From assembly GCA_028023455.1 (NCBI GenBank), contig JAQFVV010006255.1, forward strand, positions 4,503,501 to 4,567,500: DNA of 64,000 nt. The letters are read 5' to 3'. The notes under the pieces were generated by a model, which ran no database searches, was not told the DNA's origin, and saw only the letters and a program-made list of their open reading frames with translations. The DNA is from Epiperipatus broadwayi. Its lineage: Eukaryota; Onychophora; Udeonychophora; Euonychophora; Peripatidae. This document shows positions 48,719 through 61,729 of the stretch, in pieces. The position numbers and the translations under genes were made by a program. The stretch's first letter is position 1; each line of letters starts with the position of its first letter.

Positions 48719-50476
48719 TCCTGAAGATTAAAACAAAAGCTTTTGTTCTGATTATTTCAGTTTATTACTCTTTTTCGTTATTTGCACAATTGATATATTA
48801 TTTTTAAAATTACATTTACTTTTAATGAAGAATAAAGATTTTTAAAAAATAAAAACCAGGAAAAAGCTGCTCAAAACATTTCATGCCAAAAGAGTTAAAA
48901 GCAACTCTGTTTATAAAAACAAGTCCACAAATATAAACAAATTGTGGAGGAATGGGGGAGGGAGAGTCAATAATTATTAATTTGTATTATAATTGATGCC
49001 TTTTATTTTAAAATAAAGGAATGTATATAATTTTATAAATTTAAAATAAAATTTTATATAGCTCAACTTTCTAAATATTATTATATATATTAGTTTAGTA
49101 TTCTATTAACTTAAATCATTTAATTTAATCATCATCATCAAATAAGACCATATTGTATTAATCGTAATAAATAAAATAAACAATTTCTTTTAGCCTTCAT
49201 TATTTCTGTGTTGTTCTTCTGAGTGAACTATTTGAATTTTTAAATCCAATGTTTCAATCTTAATATATGATATTCATCAAGAAAAGAAATTTTATATATT
49301 ATTTACAACATTCAATATACATGCATATAAAAAAACAGGAAAAAATAAATTAAATTAGAATAATATTTAAACTCTTTTAACACTTAATTATATAAAATAA
49401 AGAATACATCAAAAAAGGGGAAAGAACAAATTATTTTTTTGCATTAGAAATATAAATAGAAAAAAAATTATAATCTGAAACACTACATCAAATGTATAAA
49501 AAAAATATAATAATTACTAAGCTAATAAAATTGATTAATAATCATCTGTGTATTTATTGAAAGATCACTTATGAATAAATGCTGGATAAAAAAATATGTT
49601 GAAAAAGAAAGATATGGACTGGAGTATATGAGACAAAAGATATTGGAAATGTTAATTTTTTTTAAATGAAGATTATATTAAAAAATATAATTTGTTTCCT
49701 GATTTATTTAATGTTTATTAATAAGTATTAGGAAGCATATGGGTTTAGATGAGCATGAAGTTAATAATAGATTTACAAAGGATAATTGTATTAGATTTGC
49801 TAAGAATATAATGAGACTTGATATAGATAGATAACCAATTATTAAAGTACTGATTTAAAAAATGTTAAACCCTGCCACATCTAACAAAATGTTTAACAAA
49901 AAAAAAAATATTTTATGATCTGTGATGCTTGTTAGATGTTTGTTATGTTTATAATGCAGTTTCATACAAAGCAGAAATTAGTGGGATTGTAAAAAAATAT
50001 ATACAAAAATTTAGAAATATCATTTTGAAGATAAAATGTAGCATGTGATAATGTACAAAGTTAGAAATGTGAAAGTACTGAAAATATATATATATTAAAA
50101 TATTTATTGGAAAAGTATGGTAGAAAAAACTTGAACAAACTAGATATACAGAAGTGAGAACTTAAGAAGAATATGCTAAAAGAATCAGTGGGCAGTTTAA
50201 AGAAAAAAGAAAAGGAAAAAAGATGTTTAGTTAATGGTCTTGTGAAAAATAAAAAATAAAGTATCCATAAATGATTAAAGGGAAAAATAAAGAAAGAATA
50301 TTTGAAATTATGTGTGATGTCATCCTACTGACAATAAATTGATGATGTCATTATTAAAATGCATATCCATGAACATTTTTTTTGCAAAAAAAATAAAAAT
50401 AAATCATGTTTATTTATAATTTATATATATAATATTTACATTTATGTATATTGTCTATACTAAATTTAATGTAATT
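48719..50476. other. AT-rich stretch, purine-rich in its second half
   Basis: From about 49560 the plus strand becomes clearly A/G-rich. A weak RT-thumb-like echo (ILKIKC, EEYAKRISGQFKEKRKGKK) with many stops lies near 49960-50250, and was not called. Confidence 0.35.
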
Positions 50477-50597
50477 ATAAGGGACTTGAACTCAGACTTT
50501 CCCTACATCTATCCAATCCATTTTATACATGTGTATCAGTTATATAAGATGGATGGATAGATGTAGTGAACTTGAAAAGTTGAGTTCAAGTCCCTTA
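50477..50597. repeat. Fold-back of a B-box-like segment
   Basis: Left AAGGGACTTGAACTCAGACT pairs with right GAGTTCAAGTCCCTT, and CTACATCTATCCA pairs with TGGATAGATGTAG. The stem carries GAGTTCAAGTCCC, which resembles the R2 terminal motif GAGTTCGAATCCC, so it may be a distant relative. Arms are about 49 bp with a loop of about 21 bp. Confidence 0.8.
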
Positions 50598-53321
50598 CAT
50601 ATATATATATTGTGCCCCTTTTATTGGGACACCACATCATAAAAACAAATTGGAAATAAACTGTATTACATATAATTTTAAATTTTATAAAACAAAATTT
50701 AAAAAATAATATTCACTTATTAAATTGTGAAAAATAACACTATTTTAATTACCCTAGAAGATGAGCCTGCAATATTGGGGGAGAAACATAAACCTGATGG
50801 ATAACATAGTTTTACTAGTGTTTAGATAAATATAAAAGGAGAAAAAGGGATAAGAAGATTGGTATGTGTCAAGTAGGAAGAATGAAAAGGGAGGACAACT
50901 GAGATATTATTAATAAAATGTATGTATTTTTTTTGATAAACATGTATGTTCAAAAGTTGAGAAAATGGGTAACGTAATGTTTGTATATATAGTTAAGTTC
51001 ATGTTTTAAAATAATAATTATTAATATGGGAGAGGGGAATAAATCAAGAGATAGGGAAATCAATTATTAACATAATTTGTTTATCTATGCTATTAATTCT
51101 ATAAAGTTTTATTTGATTGAATGTCATTAAACTTTTAAGATAAAGATCTATATGTTATGAGCTAGTAAATTATGCACACAAAAATAGTAAAGAAAGATAT
51201 AAGAAGAGGGGTATATCTGTGTTCCAGTATAATATTAAATAACAAAAGGTGATATTTACAATTTGATTTGATGTTGAGTTATTAATCCTGTAATAGCATT
51301 ATAATATAGTTAGAGAATTTTAATTTATGTCTTTGTGAGCAGTATATATAATACAGGCATAAGACAAATAGAAATTTGAAATCGGAAAGTATGACTTAAA
51401 TTATTAGATCAGATTGGGATAAATAATTTTTTATTTGATGCAGATAGCAATAGAGAGTGGCTTATATACATTCAACAAATATTCTGAATGGTAAATAAAG
51501 ATTAGTGGAAGAAGTCATAAATATTCAGATTGGATATGACAAAGGATAAAAGGTATTTATTGTAGTTTTATGGTATCATTGAGTAATAATCCCATAAGAA
51601 AATTAAGTAAGATAAAGAGAGAGATCAGATGGCTAATATCATAAAATAAACATAGATAAAATATAATGGTCATAATATTATAATAAAATTTCTTTACTTA
51701 AGACTAAAATATCAATCCATGTTTTTTTTTAAATTTTTCTTGTTTTAATTACAATCTATGAAGTGTAATTAATGAAAAAAGGGTGGTTATTAAAAAAGGG
51801 ATTAATTGTTTAAGACAGATTATTTGATAGTACAAGTAACAAAATTCAATATCGCATAACATTTGATTATATTATCAATAAATTTTATTTTTAATAGCTC
51901 ATGCAAGTAAGATGAATATAAATATTTAATCCTTTTAAGTATCTTATTATATTATATTGTTGTATAAATGTTTCATTGTTTTATGTTAATTTATTTATTA
52001 ATTTTATTGCATTATTAAACTTTGAACATAAGATATTATTAAAATTAATATTTTAAAGTTACACTAAATGTCTACAGTTGCATTTATTTTGATGGGAATC
52101 ATCATCACAACACCATCATCAGAGAGTATTAATTGTCATATGCATATTAACCAAAAATATTTTGATCCAGTATAATATATTCCATTACAATTATCTAGAT
52201 AAATATTTATTAAATTGAATATTAAATTATTGTAAACTGCTTTGGTCACATCATTCATTGCTTGAATACATTGCAAATGTAGTAAAGTATATTTATTGCT
52301 AAGAAATCATATTAGGAATTAGTTTTTATTTAAAGTTTGACATGATGATTACATTTTAAATAAAAAATAGTGATATAGTTGTAATTATAGAAAAATGTTA
52401 TGAATCATCTTTAAAAATATAATACTACCTATAGAGTTGAATAAAATCCCTCTTAATATTTTATAAGTGGTATAAAAAGTCAATTAAAATCAATAATAAT
52501 CCTGAGATCTCCTTAGAATAATATTTTTATTATGGTTATTCTTAATGATAGTGTTATAAAAGGAATAATAATAAAAGATTATCATACAATAAAATCATAA
52601 TACAATTTATTGAGTAGTTTAATTTAAATTTCACAATTATAGATGTTTTATTCTATTTATTTAACTATTATTGTTAATCATGAGAGTATTTGGATACTGA
52701 ATAAGGAGGAGTGTCTAGGTATTCTTATGCCACTGGATAAATACTTTAATGTTTATAATGTTAAAGGGTATGTAATCTCGTTAATATGATAGGTGAGTCT
52801 CACAATTAATATTGACTAAATATAGTTGAGAAAATGGTAAGAATATTAAATGGTACCTAGATAGTCAGTATATCCAAATATAGGGACTTGACATATCTTC
52901 TAAGGGCTGTCCTCTTATTGGCAGAGTACAGCATATACAGACACCCTTTTCATCAATTAAATGAGAATTTGATTTTTGATAGAATATTAATTCAAGGACA
53001 ATATGAGATGATTATGTGGTCATGGGGTAAATCTTAAAGAAATATAGTTTATGCATTGATAATTCATATGATGGTTGTGCTGGTGAAAAAAAATATGCAA
53101 CTTGGTTGTATGAATTTTAACACTATTGTAAATAAATAATAGCAAATATTCTTTATAGAATTTAATAATAAACATGGTAAGAGTGGAATATAATTGATTT
53201 AATAGGGTATTTTGTAGAGTTATTGAGAGTTGAAAATAGCTAGTAGAGATTTTTTTATGAAATTAAATTAATTTATATTTCAAAAGTTAATATAGCATGT
53301 TAGTGGGGGGGGGGGATCAAA
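50598..53321. other. Purine-rich stretch, possibly retroelement debris
   Basis: The A/G bias of the plus strand continues and leads into the gag-like frame at 53.3 kb, so this could be the eroded upstream part of the same element. Stops are frequent and no motif was recognised. A G-run sits at about 53304-53315. Confidence 0.3.
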
Positions 53322-54540
53322 ATGAGTGGGATTGAAAATCAAAAAAACAAGAAAATATTTATTCTGTTCAAGAACAAGACATTAAAGATATGTTGGAGGT
53401 GGAAATAAGAATGGAAGAAGAAAAGTTGTATTGTATGGAAGATAGGGAAGTAAAAAAAGGTCTTCAATATAAAGTGAGAGAAGAAAAGAAAGTTGTTGAA
53501 GTGGAAGAAAAGAAAAGTTTAGAGAATTTATTTGCATTGATGATAGAAAAATTAGAAGAAAATAGTAAATCTTTAAGTGAAAAATTAGAAGAAAAACTTT
53601 GGGTGAAAAGATAGACAAAATAAATAAATCTTTGAGAGAAGATAAAAAATCTTTGAGTGAAAAGGCAGACAAAATGAATAAATCTTTGAGAGAAAATAAA
53701 AAATATTTGGGTGAAAATATAGACAAAATGAATAAATCTTTGAGAGAAGATAAATCTTTGGATAAAAAGATAAATGAAATGAATAAATCTTTAAGAGAAG
53801 ATAATGAATCTTTGAATGAAAAGTAAATCTTTAAGTGAAAAGTTAGATGTTATGGATAAGATTATCATAGAAGATCAGTAAATGATTGCATCAATAATAG
53901 TAAATTTAGATAAACATTTTGAAAAATTAAATGAAAGAGTTACTGTACAGGGTAATACTCTGAAGAACATAGGAAAATTTATTGAGGAAAAACTGGAAAA
54001 ATATTTTCAAGTTTTCAGAAATGAAATTGTGGAATTTGCAAAGAAGAAATTACAGGAGATAAGATCTAGTAAAAGTGAAGATCAAAACTACAGATATCTA
54101 AATGGAAATCATTTCAATAAGAAATTCAAAAAAGAGATAATAGATTGAATAGATAAAAATAAAGAGATAAGTGAAGAGAAATAGTCAAAAAGAGATGAAA
54201 AATAAAAATATGGATCAATTGAGAGAGGAGCAAAAAAGTTATATAGTTTATTTGGTAAAATGAAGGTGAATAATCAGATATATGCTAGTAATTTTAAAAT
54301 TAAAGAAATTCAAATAAGCAATCATGACAGATTGAAAGATTTAAAAGACTTAGGCAGGGAATGATATGATAAATTGAGAGGTAAGCATTATATAAGTAGT
54401 TTCTTTAATCAAATAAAATTGGGTGGTTTAATACTAGACATTTATTCTAAAATTAAAATGATTCAAGTGAGTAATTGTGATAGATTGAAAGATATTTAAA
54501 AGATTTAAGAAGGGAATGGTATAATCATGTTGAAAAATTT
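53322..54540 (+). pseudogene. Gag-like coiled-coil ORF, broken by frameshifts
   Basis: A methionine at 53322 (MSGIENQ) opens a frame that shifts in the following A-run. It then reads YSVQEQDIKDMLEVEIRMEE and a highly charged Glu/Lys stretch. From 53600 an 18-residue repeat (DKMNKSLREDKKSLSEK) occurs about four times in a second frame. At 53822 the first frame resumes, with MIASIIVNLDKHFEKLNERV, to a stop at 54146. Remnants after it include DRLKDLKDLGRE at about 54330 and a second degraded DRLKDI at 54480. The heptad-rich, Lys/Glu-rich character and the late LKDLGREWYDKL-like block resemble Gag of LTR retroelements, but no zinc knuckle, protease or RT follows. It could also be a host coiled-coil protein pseudogene. 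Confidence 0.5.
53600..53845 (+). repeat. 54-bp coding minisatellite
   Basis: Copies of AAATGAATAAATCTTTGAGAG start near 53617, 53671, 53725 and 53777, a period of 54, 54 and about 52 bp. The 54-bp period equals 18 codons, so it keeps frame. The last, shorter period and the frameshifts at both edges fit replication slippage. Confidence 0.9.
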
Positions 54541-54867
54541 CCTTCTCAATAATACTATGTTCCTTTTTAATGGATTACATTAAAAAAAGGGCAATCTATA
54601 AAATATAACATTAAAATAACAAATTTCATAGACATAAGTTTTTATTATGTAAATATTGTTTGGCAAGAAGTCTTCTATAGCTCCTATGTACTAATAAAGC
54701 TATTAATAGTTTATTATCATGACATTTTAATGATTTCTGATTTACTAAAATGCTTCTTTAATAAAATGTGTTATGTACTTAATTAAATAATCATTCCCAA
54801 TGCAAACATTTTAATTACAGCAAACGGCATATGGCTTTATTGCTCAAGAATTCATAAGAAGTTTGAA
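54541..54867. other. AT-rich stretch, nothing recognised
   Basis: No supported features were found. Confidence 0.4.
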
Positions 54868-54955
54868 CACCAGGCCTGCAAGTGCCAGAATCGATTCTGG
54901 TACCTAACCATTCAAAGTCAGATATGCTACCAACTGCACCAAACAGCATAGGATA
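54868..54955 (-). repeat. tRNA-derived SINE or tRNA pseudogene
   Basis: On the minus strand TTTGGTGCAGTTGGTAGCAT is a near-perfect tRNA D-arm with A box. It is followed at tRNA-like distance by a variable region and CCAGAATCGATTCTGG, which has the shape of a T-arm with an altered B box. The acceptor ends do not pair and the anticodon stem is poor, so a functional tRNA is unlikely. Its sequence differs from the SINE heads at 25.7/38.6 and 40.1/44.8 kb, so this is a third tRNA-derived family. Confidence 0.7.
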
Positions 54956-55837
54956 TAACTGTTATGATAAATTATTATAATTTATGGAATAAATTTTTAT
55001 GAACATTCTGTATATTTAAATAAGACGTTTTTACGTCTCCATGGACTGTTATTGAGAATTAAAGAATAACAATGAAAAGTAATTCCTAAATATTTCTATG
55101 ACTGATATATAGCTACAACTTCTTCAATAAGTAAAAGGATATTGCAAGAACTAAGACTATTAAAAAAAGTCTAAATTGAAGATATACTATTTTTATTATA
55201 TATTAAGTGATCAGAAAAAAATATATAGATTTTGAACCTAAATTATGTATGTATGTATGTGTTATTAACAGCCTTGATTCCTCATATCACTAAATATAAC
55301 AGAGAAAAATAGCATTTCGTGTTTAAAATTTCATCCGTTTAAACTAATCGCAATAAAATTTGAAAATTCAATAAAGTAATAAGTAATATATAAAAATCAT
55401 AAATTAACAACATGAAGATCAACTTGTACTTTTTAACATTACAACATAATAATCACATGTTTGAAAGCCTTCCCAATTACTAGTAAAGATCAACGTTTTA
55501 ATTCTTATAAATGAATTAGAATACTTACAAGTAATAATAATCAAATAAAATTTACAGTATATTTTTTAGCAACGTATAACAATAATAGAACAGTTTTCGT
55601 TTATATAAACGTCTTAAAATTTGATCGTTCAAATTTAAAAAGTCAAATACTAATATCTACCCCCACCCCTCCCCAAAAAAAGACATTGAAAGCTAAACTG
55701 TTTTAATAGAATGTCTAATAGAAAACATATTTCAATCCCTTAATTCTATTTCTCGGTGATAACTTTTTTCAAGTGTCAATCATTTGTCATATTTTAATTT
55801 AGTTTTACAATAATTTAATATTTTAATCACTTTGCAG
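54956..55837. other. AT-rich stretch ending in an acceptor-like signal
   Basis: TTTTAATCACTTTGCAG at 55821-55837 looks like an intron end. A (TATG)n tract lies at about 55246-55260. Confidence 0.35.
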
Positions 55838-55907
55838 GCTGAGATTTCTAATCAATGACAGTTCACCCATAGAGTTGAGACAACCTCCTGCTTATCAGAA
55901 TTTGTAA
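55838..55907 (+). CDS. Possible small exon
   Basis: After the CTTTGCAG signal one phase is open and reads LRFLINDSSPIELRQPPAYQ then NL and TAA. The Pro, Gln, Arg and Ser content is unlike chance frames in this AT-rich DNA. A GTAAAA at 55904 could serve as a donor, giving a 66-bp internal exon in phase 1, or the frame may simply stop at 55905. No family was recognised. It cannot belong in simple order with the possible terminal exon at 35.4 kb unless the two are separate genes. Confidence 0.3.
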
Positions 55908-58900
55908 AATATAGTGAAAACTCCCCATAGATCAACATGCTTCATCAAATATATATATATAGATGAGTGTCAGAATATTTTCCTATCATTTTTTTTTTTT
56001 TTAAAAATAACTTGTTCACTTTTAAAATAGACTTGATTTTCCAGTTTATTGTGAATATGTCTGAGCGTGTGCATTTAGAACATTGGCATGGTTACAATTT
56101 CTTGTTAAAAAAAAAAAGTTTTTCTTGTGAAAATTTGTTCTTTCATTAGTTAATATACAACTATCTCTATATTATTTTCTATGATTTTTTTTCATGTTCT
56201 ACATAAATTCGTATTATGCTTGTACATGACAATGAAATAACTTTTCTGCTACCAATAATTTGTTCCCAATTCAAGATAACTCATGCCTCTCTCTGCTAAT
56301 CTCTTTATAGCTACAATTATAATATTCTAATCTAAATAGTGAGCATTATCACTTAAATAGTTCTTAATTTCATTTTTCATATTTGACTGCTATCTAAAAT
56401 CAAATTCACTGCACTTTGTTTTGTTTTTTTTTTTCAAATTATAAACTTCATTTCAAATATTGATTTTCGGCTTTCCTTTAATCCATCTTTTTATAAAGTT
56501 TCTAATCTTGAATAACATCTTTATGATAAAATACATTTAATTGTTTCTTTTATTTAAAAAAAAAAAAAAAAAGAGGATATTTATTTGGACTTCTTTTTTT
56601 ACTTTTCCATTAATAACTTTAAAAACAATTGCAAAAAAAAAGTATAACTGATTTAAATATTACAGATTGAATGATCTTCTGGGTGAAAAGCTATGGTCTC
56701 ACATTAAGTTATTTCTATATCTATTCTTAATATAGCTTCTTCTTCTATTAATATTCCTAATCTTTTTTTCTTTAAGTTAATTTCTATAGTAAGCTAATTT
56801 GTTAGGGCTTGAAATTTAAATGTTAATACATCCTATGAGTCATTTTATAAGAACTTCTATAAGTTTTAATGGCTTTAAAAGTATTTTAATATCTCGTTGT
56901 AATTCTTTAAACCCATATGTAGTTATATTAGAATTAAACTTTAAAGCTAAATTTGAATCTTTAAAGTTCAGTGTTAATAATTAAATTACTTGCTCATAAA
57001 AATGCATTTTATTTGTTTGCTAATAAAAAGTATATTTTTCTTAATGCCAATAGTAATAAAGATCAATTCAGATCAATAAGTTTTAAACTAATTAGTTAAA
57101 TAAGATAAAGAATTAATTTATTAATAAAGCTATTAGTTTCGAATTAAAAAAAAGCAGTAATGTGTGAGTGTGCTTGATTATAAATTTTAGTTTAAGTCTT
57201 TAAAAAAATATTTTCTGGGAACTTTGCATTATTTTATTTTCAATATAATAATTTTATGTTTTATAAATAATTTATCTTAAAATGTAACATTTAATTAAAA
57301 GTGTAGCCAATTCATACAAATGAGTTTAATTTTAGATACATCTCCTAGGATATCAGTTAAACTTCAAACTTCAATGAATTAAAGTAAAGGAGAGGTGATC
57401 TAAACTTCAGTTTCATCAAATCAGTCACATGATCATTAATATAAATAGAGTAAGACTTGCACACATATTCAGACTTGGGTAATTGTACTAGAAAAATTTA
57501 CTTGATAAATTGCTTGCAGAATTAATTATATTTAATATTATTCAGTTTAATTACTTATAATAAATTTTTGTTGCTTAAAAGTTAAATATGTCTTGCTAAT
57601 TAATTTTCATCCAGGCCTGGAAGTTCTAGTCTAAAATTACTAAAAAATTTGAAATTTACATCACAGTGAAACATAATAGATAATTTAACTAAATGTTTAA
57701 AGATAATTATTAAATTATTTCTATTTAAAGTTGGTGCTTAGAGGAGATTCTATGTGACCCTTCCTTATTGCATAAGAATTTTTTATTGATTCTTGTTTTC
57801 TCATTAATAGTAGACAATAATATTGGGTTAATGTTTTATATGCCAGAATATTAAAACTGCTAAAAACTTTATACTGTTTTTGGTATTTTAAAGCAGTTCT
57901 TAATTATGTGAAAATGATTTTGCTCAAAATATTACAATATGCTGAGAATAAAAAAATTGTTAAAAGACGGTAAAGGGTTTAAATATTCTTCAGCAATGTA
58001 TATTTAAAAAAGTATCTGTTTTTAAAATGTCTCATATCTCTAAATAATGGGGTTTTTGGGGGGGAGTTGTTCATCTTTAAAATGAGTAGACTTTTAAATT
58101 TCAAATAGTAGAACCTGTTTAGTGATAATGGAATTTTATACATTTCTTACCCAAATTTATTTATAGTATAAATAGAAAAATATTTAATTTATATCAAATT
58201 GGTATTTACTAATTACTTCAATGTATCTTAAAGACATATTGTTAGTGAATGACTTTTAAAATTATCCTACTACGCATTAGCTATTAATTATCAATGACAA
58301 TTTAAAAGATAACATTCATTTTTTAAAATATAATTTATTTCAAATGTTATTACCTTTGAAACGACATTTTATTTACTTAATATTATTGTAGCAGCAGGAT
58401 GGAAATCACTTGCTTGCAAAATGTCATATATTTCCTAAGTCCATTTCAGATTAGAGCCAGGAAGGATATTTCCCAAGTCAATGAAATTAAGATTATTGAC
58501 TTAAGCTACTGTTTCAAAATTTTATACATGATTATGTACTTTTAAAATATTAATGAAATATTTCTTTGAAGCTATCACTATTATTCTCAAAATTATTATT
58601 TGTTCTAAATAACTGAAACAAGTCATATCCCATTTGAATGAAACATAAATGCTCCTGAATTACTAATTTTTATTCAAGTTTAAAATGCACTTATCCTTTT
58701 TATTATAAATCTGTTCTACTATATCTCATCATTATCATTATTAGTTTCAAAATTTGCTCTACAATGAAATTTTCTTTTGCCAAAGGAATAAATGTTTCTT
58801 ATGTTTTATCTTCAACATGCATTTCAAAAAAAAGATAAGAAGAAATGAATTCATATGAAATGTTATAGATGTATCATTGTTATCTGTTTTATTTCAATAA

Positions 58901-60360
58901 TATTATTCATGAAATTTGAATGGCCATTAATATATTTTGTACTCATGTTCATCAAGAAATCTATTACTTATTGGTAATATTTAAATGTTGTACAAATGAT
59001 TTAAATTTATTGGTGTTTCAACAAGAGAAACTTTTAGCATTTGTAGAATGGTAATTACAGAGACTATATTCTGTGGAATGGTAGAACATTCAAAATGAAC
59101 TTTTATTTATTTATTTATTTTGGTAAACTGGGTATAATTTTAAGTTTCAATATTATGCTATTGTAATTTATCATGTTTATTTTATTTATTTTATGCATTT
59201 TGTCTGATATAATTTTATAAATTAATTGTAAGTTGAATTATCTAGAAATTTACAAATTTACACTTTTCATAATGCTGTATTTTATAGTGTTTTCATCCCT
59301 TATCAAAAGTTATTTATTTTGTTTGAATATATATATATATGTTAATGCTGAATTGAAGATGGTATATATTCTTCTTGCTTATTTTAAGCCATGCTTTTAT
59401 TAAGCCAGATTTGTCAAATAATTTTTACATTATTGGTTTTACACATCACTTAATGATTGTAGTGTTATTTAAGAGATGGTAGTAGTAGATTTTCATTTTT
59501 ATTGTACATTCTTATCTTGCCATTATTTTTCCAAGAAATTGTAATTTGCTCTCTTGTTGATATTTATTTTGCTAAAAAACATTGTCTCTCTCTTAATAAT
59601 ATAATATATTCTATAAGTTATATCTTTTGTGTCTTATATTAAGCATGAAATGCTTTATTTAGAGAAATTGTTATTGTTCCTTTCGATTAAAGAAATTGCT
59701 GTTTCCCATATTTTTGATGGTTCATTCTCATTGTTCTTATGTTTAGAGATTATGTCCTAGTATATTTATATCCCTCAAATGTGGGTGTATCCTTTGAGTT
59801 CATGCCATCACTTATTTTGCATTACCTTTAAATTGCAGATGTATTGTATCATGTATATTTTTGTATAAAACCATGGGTAGTGTATCACTATGACTTCATT
59901 TTTAGCAATTGATATTGTAATCAGTTTTGAAGAACATCACCATTCTGTTCTGTTGTCCTAATTTAATATTTTGAGAGTAGTTTGTTGATTGTACTTGACA
60001 TGTAGGTCCATTTGCTGTGCTTTGCCAGCATTATAGGATGAAAAACTGATAAACATTTATTTTAGAAATTAAAATTGTAATTTTTGGCCTCAATAAATGA
60101 TATACATTTTCTTCAGTGTTTATTCCATCACTGGATTGGTAAATTCTATTTAAGATTTAGATACACTTATTTTTGGAGATAACTGAATTGTATGATTGTT
60201 ATTGCAGGAATGGAGAACTTCTTGTTACAATATTAATATTGAAAAAAAATTTCATTAACCAGACAAGGATAATAATTTTCATTATTATTTAATCTAATAT
60301 TTGATTGAACACAAATATGATTTAAATACCTGGAGTTTAGATTAACCATAATGTATTTAA
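55908..60360. other. Long T-rich non-coding stretch
   Basis: About 4.4 kb with no repeat copy, gene or RNA gene that could be supported. From about 57700 the plus strand is strongly T-rich, with many ATTTA and TTTATT motifs and several AATAAA signals. That would suit a long 3' UTR or intron, but nothing shows transcription. Confidence 0.35.
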
Positions 60361-60545
60361 ACAGACTTTCAAGCTCCCTTCAGCTATCTATTCTTTCTCA
60401 TCGAACTAATACATGTTACTACACATGTGAAAAAATAATCTCCAATATACATATTTCATGCTGAACTAGCACTCATCAGTTGATCCAGATCATCTCCCCC
60501 ACACACATATATAATCAGGGCTTGGTTTATATTAAGATAGCAAAT
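60361..60545 (-). repeat. R2 repeat fragment
   Basis: It matches the left half of the fold-back copy at 24.3 kb: GACTTTCAAGCTCCCTTCAG, CTAGCACTCATCAGTTGAT, CCACACACATATATAATCAG and TTATATTAAGATAGCAAAT. Only about 185 bp remain. Confidence 0.8.
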
Positions 60546-61163
60546 TTATTTTATTTTATCTGTAAACTTTCTAACTCATATTTCTCCTCTGCATTGAATT
60601 GTACAGCAGTAATAAAATAATTTATTTTGTTATATTATAGATTTCAAAAGTTGTTATATGTTTAATATCTTTATTGTTAAAGAAAATGTATTTAATGTCT
60701 TTATTGTTAAAATAAATGTATTTTATTATTAATTTTGGTGTCACAGTCTTTTTATCATCATCTACACATACTGTCCAGAAATCTTAATACTATAAAATTT
60801 ATTAATGAGATATTATTTTATATAGTGCTATGTTTTTTATTACTATTACAAAATTTATTATGGAGTTATCTTTTACATTGAACATTAAGAGTACATATAA
60901 AATTCAATATAAGAATCACTTTATTTAAATTGGTTTGTAGATGTTAAGAAAGCATCTAAGAAATAAATTATTAATTTTCCTAATTATCAAATGATCACTT
61001 TAATTAATTATATTTCTTAAATAATACTGCTTTATATCATAAATGTAAATTATGAAATTATTTATCTCAAATCCATAAAGAAAGATTTATTGGAATCATT
61101 AGTGTGCTATCCTGAGTGGCCATTAAAATCCCTTATCCACTCATTATACCTGAATGTTATTCT
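60546..61163. other. AT-rich stretch, nothing recognised
   Basis: A local duplication (TTAATATCTTTATTGTTAAA and TTAATGTCTTTATTGTTAAA near 60662 and 60691) is the only structure noted. Confidence 0.4.
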
Positions 61164-61729
61164 GGTATATCCTTTTATTCCAAATTAAAAGTTTTTTTGA
61201 TGACGCTGCTTTTCATCGAATGCACATCGATATACCATTTTGTGGTCTAACTTATGGCTAACACTACAGCATTGTTGTTGTAGCTGTAACAGGAAACCTG
61301 ATGGTGATGATTTCTAATAATGAAATACTATGTCCATTGTCTTGTGACAGTATTCTTCAAGTGAGCATAATTGACATATTGCTACAGTATGATTTGATGG
61401 TGGCCATATTTTAAGTATGCTAAACTTTTAACATATGTATTCCTGACTAACGGTCTTAAATCATAGTCAAAGTAGTAGTACATAGTAAGAATTGTCAGCC
61501 TGTCACCCATGCTTCCTTATAATTGATAACTGCACACAACTTCAAAAGGTTAGAGTGAAAAGCTGTGTTCCACCAAGCTCACATGAAAATCTACATTTTC
61601 TTGTGAATATGTTGAGAAACAATAAAATGGTGGATAGTGACAGTTTATAGAATTGCCAGCCACAGAAGCTGATGCTGTGGCATTTTTTCAGGCTAAAAAC
61701 ACTGCCAGACATGAAGCTATATAGTGCCT

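Noticed and set aside
49921-50330. Possible second RT thumb fragment
   Set aside because: Stops in every frame and only scattered similarity, not enough for a call.
53382-53726. 114-residue minus-strand frame rich in Leu and Phe
   Set aside because: It is the antisense of the gag-like charged repeat; the pseudo-repeats come from the 54-bp minisatellite.
54868-54955. Functional tRNA gene on the minus strand
   Set aside because: Acceptor ends do not pair and the anticodon stem is poor, so it is listed as a SINE or pseudogene instead.
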